DNA from: Marinilabilia rubra
Lineage (GTDB): Bacteria; Bacteroidota; Bacteroidia; Bacteroidales; Marinilabiliaceae
Length of the DNA: 64,000 bases
Assembly: GCF_003121985.1 (NCBI RefSeq)
Contig: NZ_QEWP01000001.1
Coordinates: 62,001 to 126,000, forward strand
Reading direction: 5' to 3'
Positions 35,867 to 44,746 of this stretch are shown one piece after another; the first letter of the stretch is position 1; each line of letters opens with the position of its first letter. The notes beneath the pieces were generated by a model. The model ran no database searches. It was not told where the DNA came from and saw nothing but the letters and a program-made list of their open reading frames with translations. A program made the translations under genes and the position numbers.

Positions 35867-36339
35867 TTTTTCCCCTCCTTAAAATTTTGATGAATCCAAT
35901 AAAGAAAACCAACGAAGTCATGCGCAATAAAGTAAAGGCCCCCGGCCTGCTCAATATCTTTTTTATATTGCCATTGGTAGCTGCTCATTTTGTCCCCGTT
36001 GGCTTTTATTTCAATCTTTACAGATCGGCCCTTTATGGTTGCGCTTATGTCTGCCGTCCCCCGGTGCATTGTGGTTTTTCCGAATTTGTATAGCCCGTTC
36101 CCCTGTGGAATTGGGGCCCCGATACATTGCACCCTTTCGGCCTGTTGGCCTTTCATGTTTAGGTAGTCAATTATGCACTTCGTTAGGCCGTTGGCGGTGT
36201 TGGTTTCGTAGGTGGGTATCCTTTTCCCGGGGTTCTTTTCCCGGTGAAGTTGTCTAAGCTTTTTCAGGGCCTGTTTTTCCTTGTTTTTGTAGTGCTTTTG
36301 TGTTTGCCCCTTTTCCGAAACTTTTTCTTTTGTATCCAT
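35863..36339 (-). CDS. PD-(D/E)xK / VRR-NUC-like nuclease
   Basis: The 158-aa protein has a basic N-terminus (1-45) and a nuclease-like core: RGTADI (D97), KIEIK (E110, K112), then SYQWQYKKDIEQAGGLYFIAHDFVGFLYWI (Q122 and a Gly-rich strand). G-x-x-D, E-x-K and the YQ helix match the VRR-NUC/Holliday-resolvase-like fold. Such genes are common in phages and mobile elements. It may process replication or recombination intermediates, or act in interference. Confidence 0.7.
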   Translation of the reverse strand: MDTKEKVSEKGQTQKHYKNKEKQALKKLRQLHREKNPGKRIPTYETNTANGLTKCIIDYLNMKGQQAERVQCIGAPIPQGNGLYKFGKTTMHRGTADISATIKGRSVKIEIKANGDKMSSYQWQYKKDIEQAGGLYFIAHDFVGFLYWIHQNFKEGKK

Positions 36340-36352
36340 AGCAACCCCCTTT

Positions 36353-36637
36353 TTAAAATTCCTGGATTGCTTTTTCTATCTCTGAAAACTTGTAGTAAAC
36401 CCGGTTCCCGATGCCGTAACGTTTCAGGATGCCCTTTTTTGTCCAGTTGTGAACGGTGGACAAATCAACCTTTAAAAGCTTGGCGGTTTCGTGCCGGGTT
36501 AAATATTCCGGGGGTGTTGGCGCTTGTAGCTGTTTTTTTAGCTTTTCGGTTTGCGCCTGGAATTGTTCTTGAAGTTGTTCCCTGATTTGCTCTTTAAGCT
36601 GTTCAGGTGTGATTTGGATAAATTCAAAGTTTTGCAT
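36353..36637 (-). CDS. Helix-turn-helix excisionase-like protein
   Basis: The 94-aa protein has an N-terminal Gln/Glu-rich coiled coil (1-38) and a C-terminal MerR-type/HTH_17 domain (YLTRHETAKLLKVDLSTVHNWTKKGIL ... RVYYKFSEIEKAI). These small winged-helix proteins act as excisionases or repressors next to tyrosine integrases. It is separated from the downstream nuclease gene by 13 bases. Confidence 0.82.
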   Translation of the reverse strand: MQNFEFIQITPEQLKEQIREQLQEQFQAQTEKLKKQLQAPTPPEYLTRHETAKLLKVDLSTVHNWTKKGILKRYGIGNRVYYKFSEIEKAIQEF

Positions 36638-36727
36638 CTCATTATTTTTTTAATGTTTAATGCAAAACTCATCTGAACTAATCCGCACTAAAACGGTGAA
36701 CGGTTCAGCTTTGGTTCATTCTATTGT

Positions 36728-37504
36728 TTAGTATGTAATTTTGTCGAATCGCTCTTTAAATTCCGGTGTTGTTTTAATTCCGTTTTCCTCGCAATACAAA
36801 TTTATTTTTTCCATCATTCGTTTTGAATCATAAAAGTTCTTTGTTCCCTGGTGGTTTAGTGTGTGGTTTATGTATTGCCTTACTTGTTTTTTAGTTCCCA
36901 GCATGCTTTGAACGGCCCTTGCAAGATCGCTTACTGTGGTAAACATGGTTTCTTTTTCCGTTCCCGTGTCTGTATTATTTTCTGTCAGATAAAAATATGA
37001 TTTGGATTTTTTAATACAGCCTTGAGCGAATAAGGCCCCGATTTTTACATAAAAGGGCGGTTCTTTGGGTTTTTCTTTTTCGTCTTGTTGGTTTCCTGTT
37101 AGCTCTGTGGGTTGGTCTGCTTTGTTTCGTTCTTTTTCTAATTGCTTTTTTCGTTCTTGTAGGTGGTCGATTATTGCACTAAAATGAATTTTGAGTTCTT
37201 GTTCTTTATTCTCTTGCAAAATTGCTTTCATTTCCCAGTCATAATGGGGTTGTTTTTCTCCTTTTACATTGTGGTAAAGAGTGTTTTCTTTAGTCACCAA
37301 TTTTGATGCAATACCTTTTAATAAAAAAGGTGTGTTTTGGATTTGTTCATAAGTATTTTCTAAGTGATCTATAAAGACCTTTTCTGTGGCTTCATATTTG
37401 GTTTGGAAATCTTTTAAATAGGTTGGGTAAATTTTTTTCAGGTCATCTAAATAAGGCGCAATTTCTGTAATATCAGTATCTTGTATTGTTATTGTGTTTT
37501 TCAT
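36728..37504 (-). CDS. Element protein of unknown function (258 aa)
   Basis: A highly charged, helical soluble protein with a middle Lys/Glu/Pro linker (KERNKADQPTELTGNQQDEKEKPKE) dividing an N-terminal helical domain from a C-terminal domain (FYVKIGALFAQGCI ... LARAVQSMLGTKKQVRQYINHTLN). No family is recognised. It starts 6 bases after the small coiled-coil gene. Confidence 0.6.
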   Translation of the reverse strand: MKNTITIQDTDITEIAPYLDDLKKIYPTYLKDFQTKYEATEKVFIDHLENTYEQIQNTPFLLKGIASKLVTKENTLYHNVKGEKQPHYDWEMKAILQENKEQELKIHFSAIIDHLQERKKQLEKERNKADQPTELTGNQQDEKEKPKEPPFYVKIGALFAQGCIKKSKSYFYLTENNTDTGTEKETMFTTVSDLARAVQSMLGTKKQVRQYINHTLNHQGTKNFYDSKRMMEKINLYCEENGIKTTPEFKERFDKITY

Positions 37505-37510
37505 TTTGCT

Positions 37511-37720
37511 TTAGTGTTTAGAGTGAACAACTTTTAAAGGGGTTTCTTTATTTGGGCTTGGTGTACCTGTTAACATTGACCAAAGTTTGTCATTGTATTG
37601 CTTTAGGTCACTGGTTAAGCTTTCCTGCTCCTGGATTATTTGGTCTTTTTGGTTTATGATCGCCTTCAATGCATTTATTTTTTCCCGTAGTTCTGTTATT
37701 TGTTTATCCTTGCTTTTCAT
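37511..37720 (-). CDS. Small coiled-coil element protein (69 aa)
   Basis: Almost entirely a heptad-type helix (ITELREKINALKAIINQKDQIIQEQES). The start lies 4 bases after the integrase stop, so it is in the same operon. A partner-binding or regulatory role is possible. Confidence 0.6.
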   Translation of the reverse strand: MKSKDKQITELREKINALKAIINQKDQIIQEQESLTSDLKQYNDKLWSMLTGTPSPNKETPLKVVHSKH

Positions 37721-37724
37721 GGTC

Positions 37725-39023
37725 TTATTGGTTTGAAGCTTTGCCGGGTAAAATGGTCATTTGTGCCCGTTGTTCCTCTTCTTTTTCCTGTTTTAAAAGG
37801 TATTCGGCCATTTGTTGGGCAAAGTCAAAAGATGTTTTCCCGATATAGGAATAGAACATTTTTTCGCTACTGTGGCCCGTAATTCGCATTAAAATGGATG
37901 TGGGTATGTCGTTGCCAAAATTATTGGATGCAAAAGACCTCCGGCAAATATGGGATGAAACAAGCTTGTATTTTGGATATTCGCCAACCTTATACCGTTT
38001 TGTTTCGGGGTCTATTAGTTGGCCTGTGGTTGGTGCGTCAATTCCGGCCAGTCTGCAAACCTCCTTTATGTAGTCATTGAATTTTTGGAGGCTTATTTTA
38101 TAGGGTAAACCGTTTTTTAATATCTCTTTTGTTCTTTTTGATACTGGGATTGCAACGGATTTGCCCGTCTTTTTTTGGGTCAGTTCTATATATCGGTATC
38201 CGTTCCGGGTTACAAAGTTGTGTTCTGTAATGTCCAGTAAATCGCCTCCCCTTTGGCCTATATTGCACCCAAACAAAAGCCATTTTTTAGCATTAGCCAG
38301 ATAAGGGGCTGTAATATATGTTTCTTCAATCTGTTTAAGTTCTTCCGGGGTCAGATAGATAACAGTTTCGTTTTTTACTTTAAAACCTGAAACCTTTTTC
38401 AGTTGGGCATGGGTTGGAATTTCGTTTAGTTCCGCATCGGTGCAAACTGTTTTTAAGTTGGAAATAATTCGCCCGGCGTACCCTTTGGAATAGTGTTTTG
38501 TATCCAGCAACCAACGCAAAAACTTATTTCTGTAGGCTATGTTTACGTTTTTTATTTTTGTCGGGGCTTTACCCTCAAATTCTTTTACTATCCTTAAAAG
38601 GGCTTTAAAATCATTTTTCCGGCTTCGGCTTAATCCTATACCCCCTTTTGCGTTTTGCCTTATGTCGGAGGTTTCTATATAGTGCTGTATGTAGTTGGTT
38701 AACCTGTGTAGATCTTCATTAGATTGACCATTGAAAGCATTTATTTTTTGTTGCAACCATGCTCCGTCTATGGTTTTGCCGTCTGCGTAGTCATGGTTGT
38801 ACTGTTCGTTTATATAGGTTGCCAGTTTTTCCAGGGTTATTTTTAGCCTTTTGTTTTCTGGGGTGTTTTGTGATGTCGGTAGGTTTGTTTTTGTGCTCCA
38901 TCGGTCGGAATTGACAAAAAAACCTGTTTTACGTTTAAAAACGTTTTTTCGGTTTACGGAAAATCTTAAATAAATAGGGGCTTTTTCCCCTTTTTTTTGG
39001 AGTAAAAATTTAACAGTTGCCAT
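37725..39023 (-). CDS. Tyrosine recombinase / integrase of the element
   Basis: A 432-aa site-specific recombinase: N-terminal arm-binding domain (KGEKAPIYLRFSVN, Bacteroidota type), SAM-like core-binding domain (about 105-215) and catalytic domain with R258 (GQRGGD), the beta-hairpin Lys in TQKKTGKS, H358-x-x-R361 (SHICRRSF), H384 (TGHSS) and nucleophile Y393. All catalytic residues are present, so it should be active. It is transcribed away from the right att site and catalyses integration at the tRNA-Leu 3' end. Confidence 0.93.
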   Translation of the reverse strand: MATVKFLLQKKGEKAPIYLRFSVNRKNVFKRKTGFFVNSDRWSTKTNLPTSQNTPENKRLKITLEKLATYINEQYNHDYADGKTIDGAWLQQKINAFNGQSNEDLHRLTNYIQHYIETSDIRQNAKGGIGLSRSRKNDFKALLRIVKEFEGKAPTKIKNVNIAYRNKFLRWLLDTKHYSKGYAGRIISNLKTVCTDAELNEIPTHAQLKKVSGFKVKNETVIYLTPEELKQIEETYITAPYLANAKKWLLFGCNIGQRGGDLLDITEHNFVTRNGYRYIELTQKKTGKSVAIPVSKRTKEILKNGLPYKISLQKFNDYIKEVCRLAGIDAPTTGQLIDPETKRYKVGEYPKYKLVSSHICRRSFASNNFGNDIPTSILMRITGHSSEKMFYSYIGKTSFDFAQQMAEYLLKQEKEEEQRAQMTILPGKASNQ

Positions 39024-39244
39024 GCCTTTTTTCCTCTTTTAATTGAACATTTTTCTTTTCATTGAACACACCAAAGTTATTAATTTTAGTCAACCGTTAG
39101 TCAACCAAACGTCAATTTATTGCAATTTCTTTAAATCTTATTCAATTACTTTTTTGATGCAAAAATCTTTGCAAGCCTTTAAAAGCAGGGGTTCCGTGCC
39201 TGTTTATGGGGTGTTGGTAAAATGGTCAAATTTTAGGGGTTAAC

Positions 39245-39262
39245 GTCCCTCCGTCCGCACAA
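39245..39262 (+). repeat. attR: 18-bp direct repeat
   Basis: GTCCCTCCGTCCGCACAA, a copy of the tRNA-Leu 3' end, 221 bases upstream of the integrase start. Confidence 0.92.
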
Positions 39263-39271
39263 ATAAAAAAC

Positions 39272-39315
39272 AAACCGTCTTGATCGACTTCTTGTCGCTG
39301 CGAGGCGGTTTTTTT
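39272..39315 (+). terminator. Displaced native terminator of tRNA-Leu
   Basis: AAACCGTCT, inner stem CGAC/GTCG, AGGCGGTTTTTTT. It lies 10 bases past attR, where the tRNA transcript would have ended before the element inserted. Confidence 0.8.
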
Positions 39316-39378
39316 GATGGAGTAAAGTGGCCATATTTAATACAAACTATTAAAAAAGTACAATGCATTGAAACAATG

Positions 39379-39410
39379 TTTGGCAACTTGTAAATGCTTC
39401 ATTATCTTTG
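39379..39410 (+). promoter_or_regulatory. Promoter of tig
   Basis: TTTG (39379-39382), 20-base spacer, TATCTTTG (39403-39410), a perfect Bacteroidota-type promoter. It leaves a leader of about 160 bases before the ATG. Confidence 0.75.
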
Positions 39411-39579
39411 CACTCGTTTTTGTCTAAACCAGATTGCTGATTCACAAAAAGCAAACTAAGACAATACGGCCTTATTAGTAAAGTATTTTGCACATGGGGC
39501 TGACATAGAGACTCTCTTCTGAAATGAAATAAGTGACTTCTGTGTTTGCCATGTGGCTTTAAAAGAAAACTGTTTTCAC

Positions 39580-40956
39580 ATGAACATTGAGAAAGAACAA
39601 ATTGACGATTTGAATGCCGTTGTGCATATCTCCATTGAGAAGGATGACTATGAACCCCGGGTAGAAAAAGTCTTAAAAGACTACCGGAAGAAAGTTAATA
39701 TGCCCGGATTTAGACCTGGTAAAGTGCCTGCAAGCCTTGTGAAGAAAATGTATGGTAAGGCCGTGTTGGTAGATGAGATCAACAAGCTTGTTTCAGAGAA
39801 TTTGTCGCAATACATCAGCGAAAATAAGCTGGACATTCTTGGAGAGCCACTTCCTTCTGAGAAGCAGCAAACCATCGACTTCGATCAGGATGAGCAGTTT
39901 AAATTTTCATTCGATCTTGGCTTGTCGCCAGAAGTGGAGGTTAAATTAACCAAGCGTGAGAAGCTTCCCTATTACGACATTCAGGTTTCTGATGACATGC
40001 TTGAAGGTCAGAAGAAAAATGTTACCAGCCGCTTTGGAACTACAGAGCCGCGCGAGGAAGCCAATGAAAAATGCATGCTGAAAGGTGACTTTGTTCAACT
40101 CGATCAGAATGGTGAGGAGATAGAAGATGGTATTAAGGCTGAAGATGCTGTAATGTCGGCTACTATCATTAAGGATGAGGACGAAAAGAAGAAGGTTATA
40201 GGTGCAAAGGTGGGAGATGAAATTGTCATCGAGCCAAAGAAAGCATTCCCTAATGAGACTGAAATCTCTTATCTTCTTAAAATTTCCAAGGAAGATGCAG
40301 CCCAGATTGACGGTCAATTCAAATTTACCGTTAAGGAAATTAATGAATATGTTGATCCTGAGTTGAATCAGGACCTGTTTGATAAAATCTTCCCTCCCGG
40401 GAGTGTAACCAATGAGGAAGAATTCACCGCTCAGGTAAAAGAAGATTTGGAGAATGCTCTGAAAATGGAATCAGAATATAAGTTCTCTATCGACGCTAAA
40501 GAAAAGCTGATGGGTAAAGTGGACATAAAACTTCCTGAAGCATTCCTGAAGCGTTGGATCAAGGCTACCAATCAGAATAAGGAAGAGCAAGACTTTACCG
40601 ACGAGCAAATTGAAAACGAAATGCCTCGTTTCCTTGAAGACCTTAAATGGCAGATTATCCGCAACCAGTTGATCACGGATAACGAATTGAAAATTGAGCA
40701 GCAGGATGTGATGGATTTTGCGAAGAAATCTGCACGTATGCAGTTCATGCAATATGGTTTGAACAATGTGCCTGATGAGCATCTTGAAAGCTATGCTGCA
40801 GATATGTTGAAGAACGAAGATCAACAGCGAAGTATGGCCGAAGGTGCCATTAACGACAAGGTAATGGATTTTGTAAAAGAGGCAGTTAAGGTTGAAACGA
40901 AAGAAGTGTCTCGCGATGAGTTTAATAAGTTGTTTGAGGACAATAAGAAGAAATAA
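39580..40956 (+). CDS. tig: Trigger factor (ribosome-associated chaperone)
   Basis: The 458-aa chaperone binds L23 at the exit tunnel and shields nascent chains. The start at MNIEKEQIDDLNAVVHISIEK gives the N-terminal ribosome-binding domain with the signature region NMPGFRPGKVPASLVKKMYGK (GFRxGKxP). The middle domain has lost clear FKBP active-site features, and the C-terminal helical arms end in FNKLFEDNKKK. tig-clpP-clpX is a common conserved order. Confidence 0.92.
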   Translation: MNIEKEQIDDLNAVVHISIEKDDYEPRVEKVLKDYRKKVNMPGFRPGKVPASLVKKMYGKAVLVDEINKLVSENLSQYISENKLDILGEPLPSEKQQTIDFDQDEQFKFSFDLGLSPEVEVKLTKREKLPYYDIQVSDDMLEGQKKNVTSRFGTTEPREEANEKCMLKGDFVQLDQNGEEIEDGIKAEDAVMSATIIKDEDEKKKVIGAKVGDEIVIEPKKAFPNETEISYLLKISKEDAAQIDGQFKFTVKEINEYVDPELNQDLFDKIFPPGSVTNEEEFTAQVKEDLENALKMESEYKFSIDAKEKLMGKVDIKLPEAFLKRWIKATNQNKEEQDFTDEQIENEMPRFLEDLKWQIIRNQLITDNELKIEQQDVMDFAKKSARMQFMQYGLNNVPDEHLESYAADMLKNEDQQRSMAEGAINDKVMDFVKEAVKVETKEVSRDEFNKLFEDNKKK

Positions 40957-40976
40957 TTAGATCTTTACGCTGCACC

Positions 40977-40998
40977 AGGATCCTCTGGGGTCCTTTTG
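40977..40998 (+). terminator. Short terminator after tig
   Basis: AGGATCC, TCTG loop, GGGTCCT, then TTTG. A 7-bp stem with a short T-run. Confidence 0.5.
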
Positions 40999-41014
40999 CG
41001 GCGCAAACATATAC

Positions 41015-41084
41015 TTTTAACCTGAGAATATGTCCATTGCCGAAAACATTTAGTTTTCCGGATGGTTATGTTTTCAGGTTAAAA
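41015..41084. repeat. 70-base hairpin upstream of clpP
   Basis: TTTTAACCTGA (41015-41025) pairs perfectly with TCAGGTTAAAA (41074-41084), with further imperfect pairing inside (GCCGAAAAC / GTTTTCCGG region). It lies between tig and clpP. Confidence 0.7.
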
Positions 41085-41231
41085 TGTTTTTGGACGATGG
41101 ATTCTTTTAGAATTATTTACAGGTTATCATTAGGGTATTTGAACATTCCAATAGATAATTTATAAGTCAATCACGTCCATAACATTTAAATTATTTCTAA
41201 TTTAGCATGTTGTAAACTCAAAATTTTAAAT

Positions 41232-41909
41232 ATGATTGATCCAAAAGATTTTCAGAAATATGCAACCAAACATATGGGCATTAACAGTTTGGTGCTTGAT
41301 AAATACACTGCCGTTACAAGTAGCTATATATCCCCTACTATTATCGAAGAGCGTCAGCTAAATGTGGCCAGTATGGACGTTTTTTCACGTCTTATGATGG
41401 ATCGGATTATCTTTTTAGGGGTGCCTATTGATGACTACGTAGCTAATATTATTCAGGCCCAGTTGTTGTATCTCGACTCTGTTGACTCTACCAAAGATAT
41501 CAGCATTTATTTTAATACACCCGGTGGATCTGTTCATTCCGGTCTTGGTATTTACGATACGATGCAATTTATTTCATCAGATATTCAAACGATCTGTACA
41601 GGAATGGCTGCATCTATGGGGGCTGTGCTTTTGACGGCAGGTACCAAAGGTAAGCGTTCTGCCCTCAGGCACTCCAGAGTAATGATTCACCAGCCAATGG
41701 GAGGTGCACAGGGACAGGCTTCCGATATTGAAATTACGGCACGTGAGATTCTTAAGTTGAAGAAAGAATTGTACGAAATTATTGCCCAGCATTCAGGAAA
41801 TACAGTGAAGAAGGTTGAAAAAGATTCTGATCGTGATTACTGGATGACCTCCGAAGAAGCTTTGAAATACGGAATGATTGATGAAGTGCTTGCGCGAACT
41901 AAAAAATAA
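41232..41909 (+). CDS. clpP: ATP-dependent Clp protease proteolytic subunit
   Basis: The 225-aa serine peptidase forms the tetradecameric chamber used by ClpX. Catalytic Ser in GMAASMGAVLL, His in RVMIHQP and the downstream Asp in KDSDRDYWMTSEEA are all visible. It is followed 54 bases later by clpX. Confidence 0.96.
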   Translation: MIDPKDFQKYATKHMGINSLVLDKYTAVTSSYISPTIIEERQLNVASMDVFSRLMMDRIIFLGVPIDDYVANIIQAQLLYLDSVDSTKDISIYFNTPGGSVHSGLGIYDTMQFISSDIQTICTGMAASMGAVLLTAGTKGKRSALRHSRVMIHQPMGGAQGQASDIEITAREILKLKKELYEIIAQHSGNTVKKVEKDSDRDYWMTSEEALKYGMIDEVLARTKK

Positions 41910-41963
41910 AATGAAATCAACATCCGGAAGTTAAGGATGTTTTATTAGAAGAGACCGATTTTT

Positions 41964-43178
41964 ATGGATAAATGCTCATTTTGCGGAAGAAGCAGGAAGG
42001 ATACAAATTTACTGGTAGCCGGGATTTCCGGTCATATCTGTGACAGTTGTATCGAACAGGCACATTCAATATTGGAGGAAGAGGTTAAGAAGAAAAGTTC
42101 CTTTGATGTGGGTGACCTGAGATTGTTGAAACCTGCAGAGATAAACGCTTTTCTTGATCAATATGTAATTGGTCAGGACGAAGCCAAGAAATATCTTTCC
42201 GTGGCGGTTTACAATCACTACAAGCGACTGTTGCAGAAAGATGACGGGGACGAAATTGAGATTGAAAAATCCAATATCATTTTAGTAGGGGAGACCGGAA
42301 CAGGAAAAACCCTCTTGGCCCGGACCATTGCCAAAATGCTCCATGTGCCTTTCACCATTGTGGATGCCACAGTCTTGACTGAGGCCGGCTATGTTGGTGA
42401 GGATATAGAAAGTATTTTGAGCCGTTTGCTTCAGGCTGCTGATTACAATACTCAGGCTGCTGAAAAAGGCATTGTTTTTATCGATGAGATTGATAAAATT
42501 GCCCGTAAAAGCGATAATCCTTCCATTACCCGTGATGTTTCCGGGGAAGGGGTTCAGCAGGGCTTGCTGAAACTGCTGGAAGGATCAGTGGTCAATGTTC
42601 CTCCCCAGGGAGGGCGTAAACATCCCGATCAGAAAATGATTGCCGTGGATACCAAAAACATTTTGTTTATCTGTGGTGGTGCTTTTGATGGCATTGACCG
42701 TAAGATTGCCCAACGCCTCAATACAAAGGTTGTAGGCTATTCTGCCAGCCGGGATAAGGAGAATATTGATGAAAGCAATTTGCTTCAGTACATCGCCCCT
42801 CAGGATCTTAAGTCATTTGGATTGATTCCTGAGATCATTGGTCGATTGCCGGTTCTTACCTATCTGGATCCACTAGACAGAGACATCCTGCGGCGCATTC
42901 TTGTTGAGCCCAAGAATTCCATCATCCGACAGTATAAAAAGCTTTTTGAAATTGATGGGATTGAGTTGGAATTTGACGATGAGGTGCTCGATTATATTGT
43001 CGATAAAGCTGTTGAGTTTAAACTTGGGGCCCGTGGTCTGAGGTCAATCTGTGAAACCATTATGATCGATCATATGTTCCATACACCATCAAAGAAGGAT
43101 AAAAAGCTTACCATTAAGCTGGATTTTGCTGTGGACCGTATTGAAAGAGCTAATATGGGGCGCTTAAAAGCGAGTTGA
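41964..43178 (+). CDS. clpX: ATP-dependent Clp protease ATPase subunit ClpX
   Basis: The 404-aa AAA+ unfoldase delivers substrates to ClpP. The N-terminal zinc-binding domain carries [10 protein letters not shown] and HICDSC; Walker A is GETGTGKT, Walker [10 protein letters not shown]. The IGF-type ClpP-binding loop region appears near the Gly-rich stretch. Length and order are standard. Confidence 0.97.
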   Translation: MDKCSFCGRSRKDTNLLVAGISGHICDSCIEQAHSILEEEVKKKSSFDVGDLRLLKPAEINAFLDQYVIGQDEAKKYLSVAVYNHYKRLLQKDDGDEIEIEKSNIILVGETGTGKTLLARTIAKMLHVPFTIVDATVLTEAGYVGEDIESILSRLLQAADYNTQAAEKGIVFIDEIDKIARKSDNPSITRDVSGEGVQQGLLKLLEGSVVNVPPQGGRKHPDQKMIAVDTKNILFICGGAFDGIDRKIAQRLNTKVVGYSASRDKENIDESNLLQYIAPQDLKSFGLIPEIIGRLPVLTYLDPLDRDILRRILVEPKNSIIRQYKKLFEIDGIELEFDDEVLDYIVDKAVEFKLGARGLRSICETIMIDHMFHTPSKKDKKLTIKLDFAVDRIERANMGRLKAS

Positions 43179-43203
43179 TTGTAGAGAATTATGTTTTGCG
43201 ACT

Positions 43204-43236
43204 AAAAAAACCCGGTTGAAGAACCGGGTTTTTTTG
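43204..43236. terminator. Bidirectional terminator clpX/osmC
   Basis: AAAAAAACCCGGTT, GAAG loop, AACCGGGTTTTTTT. Strong and symmetric. Confidence 0.9.
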
Positions 43237-43249
43237 GTTTATAATCCTT

Positions 43250-43666
43250 TCAATCTTCAATCTTGATTTCAGTAGTTATCTCCATGGCTTTTTTGTAAAC
43301 AGCTGATACGCCGCAATACTTTTCTTCTGAAAGATTTACTGCCTTTTCAATTTTATCCTTTGGAAGATCTTTTCCTTTAAACGAATAGATGATATGCATC
43401 TTATCATAGTGCTTTGGATGCTCCTCTGTCATGTTGGCTTCAACAGTGACATTAAAATCTTCCACCTCAACTCTCATTTTTTTGAGGATTGAAACTACGT
43501 CCATGCCGGTGCATCCGGCCAGAGATAAGAGCATTAGAGGTTTAGGTCGAACCCCCTTGTTATCCCCGCCCACTGACGGGTCAGCATCCAATGTTACTTT
43601 ATGTCCGTTCATTTCAGTTTCGAACGACATGTTTCCAGTCCAATTTAGGTCTAATGATGTTTTCAT
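43250..43666 (-). CDS. OsmC-family peroxide-reducing protein
   Basis: The 138-aa protein resembles the OsmC/Ohr group. One redox Cys is in SLAGCTGMDVVSIL and the second in EEKYCGVSAVYKKA, the two positions needed for hydroperoxide reduction. The GVRPKPLMLLSLAGC segment is typical of the YhfA-like branch. It is monocistronic. Confidence 0.88.
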   Translation of the reverse strand: MKTSLDLNWTGNMSFETEMNGHKVTLDADPSVGGDNKGVRPKPLMLLSLAGCTGMDVVSILKKMRVEVEDFNVTVEANMTEEHPKHYDKMHIIYSFKGKDLPKDKIEKAVNLSEEKYCGVSAVYKKAMEITTEIKIED

Positions 43667-44026
43667 GGTTTATCTTTTTTTATCCGACTAATTGATTATT
43701 TCTGTAAAAAGCATTTTCTCTTTCCGTGAACAGGATGAATTTCAAACACCATCCTTTATATCCCATAATTTATGAAAAATAAAGGTTCCTTCATGAAAAA
43801 ATATCAATTAGTCAGGTTCGGTTTTATTTGTTTAGTATATTAGTAATGGTCAAATACTAACTCAAGTGATTGGTAATGATGTAACAAATGGCTGTTTGTA
43901 ATGTTTAAACATTTACATATATATATCAATAGAGTCGTAGTGCAAATATAATCTTTCTTTTTATATTTGTATTAAATATTTATGACAGATGTCAGTTTGC
44001 ATTGTTGCATATCTTAAATATGTATT
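43667..44026. other. Divergent intergenic region osmC/crp
   Basis: No gene. ACTAATTGAT (43687-43696) and ATCAATTAGT (43803-43812) form an inverted pair 106 bases apart. TATATTTG (43962-43969) is a likely -7 box for the crp-type gene. Confidence 0.5.
43962..43969 (+). promoter_or_regulatory. Putative promoter -7 of the Crp/Fnr gene
   Basis: TATATTTG matches TAnnTTTG, 57 bases before the ATG. No clear -33 element is present. Confidence 0.4.
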
Positions 44027-44734
44027 ATGAGAAAATCCCAGGAAATAGTCAGCCCCGAAAATCTTGATTTAAAGACATTTAATATTTTCAAGGGCCTGAC
44101 CGATGCCGAGCTGGAATCTTTGAGCCAAAGTTTGGTTTGCAACAGCCACAAAAGAGGTTCCATCGTTTACAATGAAGGAAGTCGTATTAATGGTTCTTAT
44201 ATTGTAACGAGTGGCGTTTTAAAAATCTACAAGACCGGTTTTGATGGAAAAGAACAGATAATCCGATTTGCCAAGGGAGGAGATTTAATTGGTTTCCGTT
44301 CGATCGTTAGCGATGAATTGGCTTGTACCACTGCCAAGGTGATTCAGGATGCTGTTCTTTGCTACCTGCCCGGAGATATAATTACCAGTTTTATTAAGGG
44401 GAACTCCGAATTTGCCATGTCCCTGATGCGGTTAACATGCCGGGAACTGGGTGAATCCAATAAATTTTTGACCGATATTGCACAGAAGACGGTGCGTGAG
44501 AGACTGGCTGAGGTTTTGTTGCTTCTGATGGACACTTTTGATCTTGACGAAGACCATACTCTCAAAATTTCCCTTACCCGTGAGGAATTGGCCAATATGG
44601 TGGGAACAGCGACAGAATCGGTAATTCGTCTGTTATCCGAGTTCAAATCAGATAAATTAATTGAACTTCATGGACGTAAGATCAAATTATTAAACATTCC
44701 CAAACTGATTAAGATTGGGAATGTCTATGTTTAA
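44027..44734 (+). CDS. Crp/Fnr-family transcriptional regulator
   Basis: The 235-aa protein has an N-terminal cyclic-nucleotide-type effector domain (RGSIVYNEGSRINGSYIVTSGVLKIYK), a dimer helix and a C-terminal winged helix (LTREELANMVGTATESVIRLLSEF). There is no N-terminal Cys cluster of the Fnr type, so oxygen sensing by Fe-S is unlikely. The effector is unknown. It is convergent with larC across 12 bases. Confidence 0.9.
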   Translation: MRKSQEIVSPENLDLKTFNIFKGLTDAELESLSQSLVCNSHKRGSIVYNEGSRINGSYIVTSGVLKIYKTGFDGKEQIIRFAKGGDLIGFRSIVSDELACTTAKVIQDAVLCYLPGDIITSFIKGNSEFAMSLMRLTCRELGESNKFLTDIAQKTVRERLAEVLLLLMDTFDLDEDHTLKISLTREELANMVGTATESVIRLLSEFKSDKLIELHGRKIKLLNIPKLIKIGNVYV

Positions 44735-44746
44735 AACGTTTCTGTT

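Larger units (their letters stand above)
33471..39262. mobile_element. tRNA-Leu-integrated 5.8-kb mini-element (satellite- or island-like)
   Basis: Bounded by perfect 18-bp direct repeats (33471-33488 and 39245-39262), with a tyrosine integrase transcribed leftward from the right end. It has eight minus-strand genes. Seen: integrase, coiled-coil protein, unknown 258 aa, HTH excisionase-like, nuclease-like, DUF6291-like, unknown 285 aa, unknown 81 aa. Not seen: relaxase, mobilisation, conjugation, capsid, portal or terminase genes, or an obvious replication initiator. It could be a phage satellite, a defective integrative element or a defence island. Two good terminators sit at its left end. 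Confidence 0.9.
39263..39579. other. Chromosomal spacer between attR and tig
   Basis: It holds the native tRNA-Leu terminator (39272-39315) and the trigger factor promoter (39379-39410). No gene is seen. Confidence 0.7.

Noticed and set aside
36039-36585. Plus-strand frames opposite the nuclease and HTH genes
   Set aside because: Shadows of the coding strand; the minus frames show clear motifs.
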